NCBI RefSeq assembly: GCF_029962485.1
Contig: NZ_CP073637.1
Coordinates: 1-64,000 of the forward strand
DNA from: Burkholderia cepacia
Lineage (GTDB): Bacteria; Pseudomonadota; Gammaproteobacteria; Burkholderiales; Burkholderiaceae
Direction: 5' to 3'
DNA: 64,000 nucleotides
Below are positions 15,679-23,315 of this stretch, one piece after another. Each line of letters starts with the position of its first letter. Within the stretch, counting starts at the first letter, position 1. A program made the translations under genes and the position numbers. Under the pieces are notes generated by a model, which searched no databases, was not told the origin of the DNA, and saw only the letters and a list, made by a program, of their open reading frames with translations.

Positions 15679-15703
15679 ACGAAAAATTTTTTCCTATGCT
15701 GGT

Positions 15704-15731
15704 GGAATAAGCGGCGCCCACCGGCGTCTTA
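15704..15731 (+). promoter_or_regulatory. ECF-type promoter for the sigma/anti-sigma operon
   Basis: GGAATAA (15704-15710), 14 bp, CGTCTTA (15725-15731), then the sigma gene 36 bp further on. With the divergent copy it forms a long imperfect inverted repeat (15664-15680 with 15702-15717). Autoregulation is the simplest reading. Confidence 0.65.
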
Positions 15732-15767
15732 CGCGGCATCTCGACCCATTCGGCAACCGGCCCGGCC

Positions 15768-16289
15768 ATGCCCTCCACCGCCCTCGACGACGACGCATTG
15801 CGCGAACTCATCCCCAGGCTGCGACGCTTCGCGCTCTGGCTGGCGCGCGACGTCCATGCGGCCGACGATCTCGTTCAGTCGACGCTCGAGCGCGCGCTGT
15901 CGCGCTGGACGAGCCGTCGCGACGACGCATCGCTGCGCAGCTGGCTCTTCACGATCCTGTACCGGCAGTTTCTCGACGGGAAACGCAGCGCGAAGCGCTA
16001 CAACTGGCTGCTTGGCCGGATCCGCGACGACGACGAAGCACACTGGCCATCCGCCGAACGCGAATTCGCGGCGCGCGCGACGCTCGAAGCGTTCGGCCGG
16101 CTGTCGGACGAGCAGCGCAGCCTGCTGTTGCTCGTCGCGGTCGAGGGCTTCACCTATCAGGAAGTCGCCGACCTGCTCGAAGTGCCGATCGGCACCGTGA
16201 TGTCGCGGCTCTCCCGCGCGCGCCAGGCGCTGCGCCAGCTCAGCGACGGCGAGCTTCCTGCTCCTTCTCTCCGGTTGATGAAGAAATGA
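15768..16289 (+). CDS. ECF RNA polymerase sigma factor
   Basis: The 173-residue protein has the two ECF domains. Sigma-2 is near residues 10-80, with DVHAADDLVQSTLERALSRW in region 2.2 and SLRSWLFTILYRQFLD in 2.4. Sigma-4 is near 110-165 with a helix-turn-helix at YQEVADLLEVPIGTVMSRLSR. There is no C-terminal extension. Its stop codon overlaps the start of the anti-sigma gene by 4 bases. The divergent peroxidase/cytochrome genes and the shared promoter motif suggest a regulon for peroxide or other oxidative stress. The exact signal is not visible. Confidence 0.92.
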   Translation: MPSTALDDDALRELIPRLRRFALWLARDVHAADDLVQSTLERALSRWTSRRDDASLRSWLFTILYRQFLDGKRSAKRYNWLLGRIRDDDEAHWPSAEREFAARATLEAFGRLSDEQRSLLLLVAVEGFTYQEVADLLEVPIGTVMSRLSRARQALRQLSDGELPAPSLRLMKK

Positions 16290-17044
16290 ACACGCCTCCG
16301 AACGAACACGACCTTCAGGCCTACGTCGACGGCCAGCTCGACGACGATGCGCGCGCCGCGGTCGAGCGCTATCTCGCGCTGCATCCGGAGCGCGCGGAAC
16401 AGGTGAAGCAATGGCAACAGGATGCGCAGCGGTTGCGGGCCGCGCTGGAGAGCGTGCGGATGCCGGCCGATAACCCTGCGCTGGATCCTGCCGCCATTCG
16501 CGGCCGGCGGGCCGAACGCTCGCGGATGCGGTTCGCGGTCGCGGCTTCGTTCGTGTTCTGCGTCGGGCTGGGGACGTTCGGCGGATGGCAGGCGCGTGGA
16601 TGGAACGCGGCGCCGCCCATCGCACCGATGAGCGATGCGGTCGAGGCTTACCGGATGATGGTGGTCGATCAGACGGCCAAGGTCGATTACCGGCCGACCG
16701 GTGCGGGGGATTTGCAGGGGTGGCTCACCCGGCGTGTCGGGGCATCGGCGAGGCTGCCGGATTTGAGCGCGGCGGGGTTCAGGCCGGTCGGTGGACGGTT
16801 GTTCACGACGGATAGCGGCGCCACCGCTGCGATGGTGCTCTATGAGGACGAGGCCGGGCGGACGCTGAGCTTCTATCTCCGGCCGGCGGAATCGAAACAT
16901 CGGCTGCTGCCGGCCGGACAACGTGTGGATGGCGCGTTGCTCGCACGGTATGGGTCGGTGAACGGGCTCAACTATGCGGTGGTCGGGCCGGCGGGGAGTC
17001 TCGGCGAGAAGGCGGTCGTGCAGGCGCTCGATCAGCAGACTTGA
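16286..17044 (+). CDS. Transmembrane anti-sigma factor
   Basis: This 252-residue protein has a short cytoplasmic N-terminal domain beginning NEHDLQAYVDGQLDDDAR, typical of anti-sigma factors that hold an ECF sigma at the membrane. One membrane helix is at about 82-101 (RFAVAASFVFCVGLGTFGGW) and the remaining 150 residues would be periplasmic. No HxxxCxxC zinc motif is seen, so it is not a ZAS/ChrR-type sensor. The ATG overlaps the sigma stop codon (ATGA), implying coupled synthesis in roughly equal amounts. It should inactivate the upstream sigma factor until a periplasmic signal is sensed. Confidence 0.85.
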   Translation: MNTPPNEHDLQAYVDGQLDDDARAAVERYLALHPERAEQVKQWQQDAQRLRAALESVRMPADNPALDPAAIRGRRAERSRMRFAVAASFVFCVGLGTFGGWQARGWNAAPPIAPMSDAVEAYRMMVVDQTAKVDYRPTGAGDLQGWLTRRVGASARLPDLSAAGFRPVGGRLFTTDSGATAAMVLYEDEAGRTLSFYLRPAESKHRLLPAGQRVDGALLARYGSVNGLNYAVVGPAGSLGEKAVVQALDQQT

Positions 17045-17130
17045 GTGGTACGATGCGCGCGCTGTCGGCGGTCGGTGGCGGCTGTCGGCGCCCGGAATCA
17101 TGCGGCTTTGCTGGCTCGGGCGCGCTTGCG

Positions 17131-17808
17131 CTCACCACTCGCCTGCACAGTGTTTCGACTGACTTTCCTGGTCGGTTGTCCACACCGAAGCGCCTCCGGC
17201 ACCCTCACCTTTTGGAGTCACAGGGTTTCGAGTCGCTGCGGAACAGGATATCCACATCGCGCAGCCATCGGTCGACTCGCTCACTCTCCGTCTGCACAGC
17301 GTTTGAGGTTGTTTCGGAGCGCGATATCCACAACCCGCGAGATAACGCGAACACTTGCACCGAATTCGATTACTCTCACTCGCTGAATGCACAGGTCTTC
17401 GAGTGCTTTGAGTTCTCGATATCCACAAGGCACTCAATCACGACGGATCGCGAGAAAGCTATCCGCGTCATCTGCTCTATTCCGGCGAGGCCGTGCCAGA
17501 CAAGGCCTTCGCGTTGATTCGTGTGGGCCAATGCAAAGCGCTCACCTGTTCGATGCACAGGAGTTCGACTGGTTGGTGTGCGGGTTGTCCACATGCGGAC
17601 CGCCGACGAGCGCACGAAACGCAATGCTCATTCCACACGGACCCACGTCGTAAAGCAGGCTGACCTCAGTCCAGTCGCGTGCTTACGCATTCGGTTCGGC
17701 TCGTCACTGTTGGAACTCGTCAGGATCCGCACTCGGCTTGCGATCCGGGTGCATGCTCACCTATTGCTCGCACAGCGTTTCGCGTCGTTTGCGCCGCGGT
17801 TATCCACA
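17131..17808 (+). repeat. Six directly repeated ~53-bp iterons each ending in a DnaA box
   Basis: This gene-free stretch holds six copies of CTCAC-N8-TGCACAG-N24-box, all on the + strand. CTCAC starts at 17131, 17204, 17280, 17375, 17541 and 17756. The TGCACAG-like element (GTCACAG in copy 2, CGCACAG in copy 6) starts exactly 13 bp later in every copy. The DnaA-box-like nonamers start at 17176 (TTGTCCACA), 17248, 17324 and 17419 (ATATCCACA), 17585 (TTGTCCACA) and 17800 (TTATCCACA). Copy 1 has one extra base before the box. Bases after TGCACAG are often GTTTCGA. Copies are unevenly spaced (72 to 215 bp). This is what an origin of replication or a DnaA-binding titration locus could look like. 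No gene is seen in 17045-17841. Confidence 0.85.
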
Positions 17809-17841
17809 TACGAAGGCTGACCACCTTCACCGCCGCCAAGG

Positions 17842-18159
17842 TCACTTGGTCAGATAAACCTTGAGAATCTCGCCGGTCTCAGGGGAGATGACGTATTTCA
17901 TCGACGTCCCGAGCGGACTTGCATTGCCGAGCCCGCGCATGCCGAGAGGCATCTTCGCCACGAACGTCACGCTGATGACGTGATCCTCGGGCGTCGGATC
18001 CGCGATGCCTTCACTTTCGTCTTCGATCCAGATCTCGAAGTTGCGCAGATCCTGCCCGGTCTTCGCGAAGTCTTCATAGGCCGCCTTCAGGCCGAGCAGC
18101 GTCGCGGTATTGAGCCGGACGGAACAGCGATCGATCCTGCCGAAATTCAATTGGGTCAT
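17842..18159 (-). CDS. Small hypothetical protein, candidate immunity protein
   Basis: The 105-residue protein begins MTQLNFGRIDRCSVRLNTAT. Its C-terminal strands (VISVTFVAKM, then SMKYVISPETGEILKVYLTK) resemble the ending of NTF2-fold immunity proteins, where a beta-sheet closes with a V-D-P-x-T-G-like turn. It has no signal peptide or membrane segment. It lies downstream of the RHS toxin gene on the same strand, the usual place for cognate or orphan immunity genes. Function is inferred only from position and shape. Confidence 0.6.
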   Translation of the reverse strand: MTQLNFGRIDRCSVRLNTATLLGLKAAYEDFAKTGQDLRNFEIWIEDESEGIADPTPEDHVISVTFVAKMPLGMRGLGNASPLGTSMKYVISPETGEILKVYLTK

Positions 18160-18183
18160 CCCTCTCCCCGAAGACGCGGCGCT

Positions 18184-18528
18184 TTACCCTTCTTCCTGCC
18201 CGGCCATCAATTCCCTCAGGCATTCAACACACGTTGCCGTCAACAATCCGATAGCTGTTTCCATCGACTCGTCATCGTCGAACCGATAGACGCCTCCTCC
18301 TGCATGCGTCCCGCCCAATTCAAGCAGTTTCGTCTCTTCGGATTCGAGCATGTAGCCCGGAAACTCGATCTCGTCGCGCACCAGCGTTAACGGCACGACC
18401 CTGCGGCCGCCCTTCCAGTTGCCACGATCGTTGACGAGATCGGACACGGCACGAGTCACGAGCTCGCCTCCGACACGTCCGTGATATGCACAATTCACCA
18501 GCGGCATCATTTCACCTTTGATTTCCAA
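18184..18528 (-). CDS. Small hypothetical protein directly after the RHS toxin, likely its immunity protein
   Basis: The 114-residue protein reads MEIKGEMMPLVNCAYHGRVG at the start; M7 or M8 could also be the start. It has Cys/His pairs near both ends (NCAYHG and ATCVECL) that could bind a metal. It is read 18 bp after the RHS stop codon on the same strand, which is where the cognate immunity gene of an RHS toxin normally sits. No family could be recognised. It has no signal peptide, so it would act in the cytosol unless exported another way. Confidence 0.6.
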   Translation of the reverse strand: MEIKGEMMPLVNCAYHGRVGGELVTRAVSDLVNDRGNWKGGRRVVPLTLVRDEIEFPGYMLESEETKLLELGGTHAGGGVYRFDDDESMETAIGLLTATCVECLRELMAGQEEG

Positions 18529-18546
18529 TCCGGTCGCCCGGATATC

Positions 18547-21500
18547 TCATTCCTTCTTTACCTTTGCCTTGAAACCCAGCTTCCCGAGATATCTCATCTG
18601 ACCCAAAGGCCCCCGCGCAACATCCGCTCCCCCGGCTCGAAGCACATTCGCGACGTGGTCGACACAACTGTTCGTACGCTCGTCATAGGCTTCGAGCTTC
18701 TTTCCAATCTGAGACTGCTGATAGGCCAGGGCTGCCTTTGCGTCAGGCAACGGAACCTCGGCGGTATGCAGAATCGGGTCACCGGTCATATAGCGTTCGC
18801 GCCTCTCGTTCACGATCTTGGTGGTTCCGTCCTTCTCTATCACCTGATGCGTGTGAACCGACATATAGCCGCTCTCCACCTCTACCGTGTAATGCCCGGT
18901 CGCCGAATTGGTGTCGTAGTGCCGGATAATCGCCTTGCCGCCGCAGTTGCAACAAGGATCTTCGCTCAGCCCCAGCGGATCGACCCACCCGGTCGGCGCC
19001 AACACATAGCGATATTGATTGACGCCCCCCAACAAGCCAATGGGATCGGCACTGACATAGCGTGCCGTCGCGGCGTCGTAGTAGCGGTGACGGTTATAGG
19101 CGAGCCCGGTCTCGTCGTCCAGTTGCTGCCCCTGAAAGCGAATCGCGTTCCGCACCGCTTGCCCGGATGCGCGCGAGACGCGTGAAACAATTTCCTTCGC
19201 TTCACCCCACACCTTGTAAGTCGCTTCCCACACAACCTCACCGAGTTCGTCGGTCAGCATCAATGGCGTGCCGACTTGATCGCAGTGGTAGTAATACAGG
19301 TGAGCGTCCGCCTCCGAGACCGGAATCCGCTGCAATGGATCGTCTTCGGAGGTATAACGTGCCGAACCATCACGCGAGGGAGTCGGGATCCCGCCGACGG
19401 GTACGCTGACGTATTGTGCAAGCGGAACGAAGGAATTCGCTTCGTACACATAGTGCGTACTGCGCTCGTGATCGCTCTCATAAGCGAGCCGGTTGCCGTC
19501 CCAGCCGAATATCGTCGCGACTCCATCGACCTCCTTCGCGATTCGTCTCCCCGCCGCATCGTAGAAATACCGCGCATCCGTTTGGCGAGCCGGCGATTCG
19601 ATTCGTGCACGAACCAGCCGATTGAACGCGTCCCACTCAAAACGTTGCACGCTTTCCGGCGTACGTTTCTCGGTGACGTTCCCCTGCGGGTCGTAACTGA
19701 AACGCGAACCGGCATATTCCCTGAGCAGGTTGCCAAGCACTTTGGGCACGGCAGGCGGCAGCGTGCTGACCGATCGAACCGGGCTCGGCGGCGCTGACGT
19801 ACGCGCATGTTCCGGGCTGCCGACATCGACAAGGTTGCCGGCAGGGTCGAAGGCAAAACGCTCGGCACCGCCGTGCCCGGTCGCTTCGATCAACCGCCCG
19901 ACCGGATCGTAGCGATAGTCGAACAACCCTCGCCGGCTGTCCTCGATATGCGTGACCTGGCTCGCGGCATCGTAGCGATAATGCCGGGCCATCAATGGCG
20001 CAGGAGCCTTCTCGCGGCGGAGCATCCAGTTCAGCAAGCGGCCGGCCGGGTCATATTCGGTCCGCTGTTCGAGCTTGCTCGCGTAGGTTCGTTGAACTTC
20101 GCGATACAAATCATCGCGTTCAAAGTTCACACGCTCTTCGTTGTCGAGCAACATCCCGTGGACATGCCCTGATCCATACGTGAGCCAGTCGACCCTGTGC
20201 CCATCCGGCCGCACCGTACCGATACGCGTACCCAGTTCGTCGTACGTGTGATGCCAGACGTAACTGCGCTGTTCGCCGAAAAGATCGTAAGCGTGATGCT
20301 CCCGCACCAGGTTTCCCGCGGGATCGAAGAAATGTTGAATGCGACTGCAGGCATTTTGCGCGTCGACGAGTCGACCGAGCGCATCGTAGGCGAAGCGCTC
20401 CTCGTTACCATCGCACATCCGTCGTGCCAGCCGGCCTCCGCGATCGAATTCGACCACGGTGATCTTCCCGGCTACATCGATGGCGGATACATAGCCGGTC
20501 TCTTCACTGTAGACATAGCGCGTTTCCGTCCCGTCGAAGCCGACCGTCTCGAGCAGCCGGCCAACGGGATCGTACTTGCACTGATAGGTCGCATGATTCG
20601 AGTCGGTCAACCTCACCAGGCGCCCGAGCCTGTCATAACCGTAACTCAGCGTGTTCCCCAGCGCGTCGGTGCGCGCCGCGACGCGCCCCGCAACGTCATA
20701 GCTGTAACGCGAGGTACGCTCCATCGGGTCCGTGATCGCAAGCAGGCGTCCCTCGGCGTCGTATTGAACACGTTGAGTACCGGCTGCGGTGCGAATGGCT
20801 TCGGGCCGTCCATTGCTGCCATAGCGATACGCGGTTACCCCGCCTGACGCATCCGTCTTTTCGGTCAACCGGCCCTGCACGTCATAGGCCCAGGTCGTCG
20901 TCTTGCCCGAGCAGTCCGTGTGCGAGATCAACCGGCCCGCGTCGTCATACGCCATGACCTTGACGCCACCCTTGGCATCGGTCACCTCTACCGGCAAGCC
21001 TTGTGCGTTGTAGCTGTATGTCGTCTTGTGTCCGAGCGGATCGGTTTCGACCGTGACGCGCCCCGCGTCGTCGTATTCACGCAACCACACAGCCCCCTGA
21101 GGATCGACGATTCGAACCATATGGTCCTTGTCGTCGTAGTCCGTCTCGGTCACGCTGCCGTCGACACGAACGTGCCGGACAAGGTTGTCCTGTCCGTTAT
21201 AGGACATGCGTTCGACGCCACCGTCCGGATACGTATGCTGTATGAGATTGTGATAAGCATCCCGATACATCCATTCCTCTCGACCATCCGGATAGACGAT
21301 GCGGAATGTGTAGCCATGCAGATCGTAATAATGCTTCGTCACGTTGCCGAGCGCGTCCGTCACGCTGACCATTCGGAAGTCCGGATGCCATGCAAGTCGC
21401 GTGTCGAAGCTGCCGTCATCCGCATGCTCGCGGACACACTTCGCTTTCGGCCCCGTACCGTCCCACTCGAGGTTCATCCCACGGTCGGTTCGATCCGTGT

Positions 21501-23265
21501 AGCGTGTAATGAGGTGATGGCGGTACGCGTATTCGCGACGATTTCCATTCCGGTCGATCGCCACGACGAGATCGCTGTCCGTGCTGTACGTATAGCGTGC
21601 CAACGTATCGATACGCTTGCCATCGGCGCCATGATGCGTCGCCTCGACGATCCGCCCTTTTTCGTCGTAATGAAAGGCAACGATCGCGGTCGGCGCAATC
21701 AACCGCGTCAGCCGATGACGATCGTCGTAGTCGAGCGTGACCTGGTTACCCGACTGGTCCTTGACGAAGGCAAGACGAAATGCGTCGCCGCGCAATTCAT
21801 AGGCCTCAAGCAGTTCATGCCCACGCGTCAACGTGATCCACGTGTCATCGAGGCGCAACAACGTCACGCCCTCGCTCCTGTCGACATGGGCGTCGCCAGG
21901 CACAAGCCGTGGATAGTCGATGCTGCGGCCTGTCGCGTCGTGGTAGGTCAATCGATCCCGATGCGCATCGATACGCGTGGTGTACGCCGTCATCCAGCGT
22001 GCACCAAGCTCTCCTCCCGAATCATTGGCGTCGAAAAACGATCGATAAGTCCGTGTCCAGACAATGGGAAGAACACCGGGCAATGTGAAATCGTGGTGCT
22101 CGAGCCGCTCGTCGCCCAGCGCAAATCCCACCGAACGCTTCGTCGCAACCGGCGGCGAAGGTCGCGGGCAGATCAGCTTGCTGTCGTTCGGCCCCGGATG
22201 TTGGGCCGGTTCCGTATGCCTGACCGTTTCCTTCTGCCCCTCACCCTCGTGACGATGAACTTTCGTCGTTCCCTGTTCCTTGATGCCAGTCGAATGCACT
22301 TTCTGCTTGCGCAACGCATCGCGCTTCTTGTCGATGGCAGTCTGGATAAGGTTGATCAACCAACCGATCTTGCCGGCGTCGATACCGCCCAGCGCAAGGA
22401 TTTTCTCCTTGACCACCGGGATCATCGTGCGCAACGCCTTCGCGACGTTCAGCAGCGGCTCGCGATACTTGAGATCGAGCACTTTCGCCGCCTGCGTCCC
22501 GGTGTTGATGAGCTCCTTTGCTTCGATCTTCACGAAGTCGACGATCAAATGACCGAGCCCGGCAAATGTCTTGCGTGCATCATGCGCCGCAAAGCCCGAT
22601 GCAATCTGGCCCGCATGCTGCCCCACCGCGCGGACGTTGTGCGCGACACTGAGTTGCTTTTCCCCCGCCACCTCCTCGAACAGGCGCGCGAAGCCGACCA
22701 TGAATTTCTCGATGTAATCGGCACAGGTCTTGAGCAGGTTGTTCAGCTCTTTCTTCACGCCATCGACGAAACTCTGAATACGGCCGGCGAACTGCTCGCT
22801 CAGACTGTCGATGAGCGCCTGCAGCAGTGCGGTCTGCATCACCTGCAACGTCGCCTCGCCCAGCGCCTTGCCGCTCTCGACAACCTTCTGCCGCACAAGC
22901 TTCATCACCGGACGCATGCCCATCCGGAATTCGCCCGTACCGGGTGGAATCGGAATGATCCCGATCAGGTCGAGACCGAGGTTCAGATAATCGAACACAT
23001 CGGGATGCTTGCCGCTCTGCCCATGCTCGATCATGTCCTTGATATCGAGCACGAGATCGACGGCTGCCATGATGTTCGCCACCACCGGCAGCGCGTTGGC
23101 AACCATTTCGAGCCGCTCGATGGTGATGAAGTCGTGGCTGATCGCACGCAACCAGCGGTCACACGCCTTGACGCCCGCCTTGACGTCGACGGTTTCGATT
23201 TGCAGCAGCGGCGCGACGTAGACCTCAGTCGGCTTGGGAAGAATGACGCCCGAAGAAGCGGTCAT
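18547..23265 (-). CDS. RHS-repeat polymorphic toxin, T6SS cargo effector
   Basis: The 1572-residue protein has a helical N-terminal region of about 350 residues without an obvious PAAR motif. A DUF6531-like entry (KRSVGFALGDERLEHHDFTLPGV) follows near 375, then more than 20 YDxxGR(L/V) repeats that build the RHS cocoon. The conserved core ends GLAYNRHRYYDAATARYVS...DPLGL near 1433. The last ~139 residues after DPLGL are the variable toxin: CCNCGG at its start, VHTHQ near 1472 and TNSCVDHVANVLRAGG near 1532. A His followed later by N-x-C-x2-H resembles permuted papain-fold (NlpC/P60 or LRAT-like) enzymes. The gene follows vgrG by 50 bp, so VgrG is the probable carrier. No EagR-type or DUF4123 chaperone gene is present. 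Confidence 0.9.
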   Translation of the reverse strand: MTASSGVILPKPTEVYVAPLLQIETVDVKAGVKACDRWLRAISHDFITIERLEMVANALPVVANIMAAVDLVLDIKDMIEHGQSGKHPDVFDYLNLGLDLIGIIPIPPGTGEFRMGMRPVMKLVRQKVVESGKALGEATLQVMQTALLQALIDSLSEQFAGRIQSFVDGVKKELNNLLKTCADYIEKFMVGFARLFEEVAGEKQLSVAHNVRAVGQHAGQIASGFAAHDARKTFAGLGHLIVDFVKIEAKELINTGTQAAKVLDLKYREPLLNVAKALRTMIPVVKEKILALGGIDAGKIGWLINLIQTAIDKKRDALRKQKVHSTGIKEQGTTKVHRHEGEGQKETVRHTEPAQHPGPNDSKLICPRPSPPVATKRSVGFALGDERLEHHDFTLPGVLPIVWTRTYRSFFDANDSGGELGARWMTAYTTRIDAHRDRLTYHDATGRSIDYPRLVPGDAHVDRSEGVTLLRLDDTWITLTRGHELLEAYELRGDAFRLAFVKDQSGNQVTLDYDDRHRLTRLIAPTAIVAFHYDEKGRIVEATHHGADGKRIDTLARYTYSTDSDLVVAIDRNGNRREYAYRHHLITRYTDRTDRGMNLEWDGTGPKAKCVREHADDGSFDTRLAWHPDFRMVSVTDALGNVTKHYYDLHGYTFRIVYPDGREEWMYRDAYHNLIQHTYPDGGVERMSYNGQDNLVRHVRVDGSVTETDYDDKDHMVRIVDPQGAVWLREYDDAGRVTVETDPLGHKTTYSYNAQGLPVEVTDAKGGVKVMAYDDAGRLISHTDCSGKTTTWAYDVQGRLTEKTDASGGVTAYRYGSNGRPEAIRTAAGTQRVQYDAEGRLLAITDPMERTSRYSYDVAGRVAARTDALGNTLSYGYDRLGRLVRLTDSNHATYQCKYDPVGRLLETVGFDGTETRYVYSEETGYVSAIDVAGKITVVEFDRGGRLARRMCDGNEERFAYDALGRLVDAQNACSRIQHFFDPAGNLVREHHAYDLFGEQRSYVWHHTYDELGTRIGTVRPDGHRVDWLTYGSGHVHGMLLDNEERVNFERDDLYREVQRTYASKLEQRTEYDPAGRLLNWMLRREKAPAPLMARHYRYDAASQVTHIEDSRRGLFDYRYDPVGRLIEATGHGGAERFAFDPAGNLVDVGSPEHARTSAPPSPVRSVSTLPPAVPKVLGNLLREYAGSRFSYDPQGNVTEKRTPESVQRFEWDAFNRLVRARIESPARQTDARYFYDAAGRRIAKEVDGVATIFGWDGNRLAYESDHERSTHYVYEANSFVPLAQYVSVPVGGIPTPSRDGSARYTSEDDPLQRIPVSEADAHLYYYHCDQVGTPLMLTDELGEVVWEATYKVWGEAKEIVSRVSRASGQAVRNAIRFQGQQLDDETGLAYNRHRYYDAATARYVSADPIGLLGGVNQYRYVLAPTGWVDPLGLSEDPCCNCGGKAIIRHYDTNSATGHYTVEVESGYMSVHTHQVIEKDGTTKIVNERRERYMTGDPILHTAEVPLPDAKAALAYQQSQIGKKLEAYDERTNSCVDHVANVLRAGGADVARGPLGQMRYLGKLGFKAKVKKE

Positions 23266-23315
23266 GGTTGTTCTTTATTCGAAAGTGATGGGGCGCGCCT
23301 TGCGCGAGCGGATAC

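Noticed and set aside
17131..17808. CRISPR array
   Set aside because: The repeated units have fixed short motifs with variable interiors and irregular distances; there is no constant repeat-spacer pattern and no cas gene.
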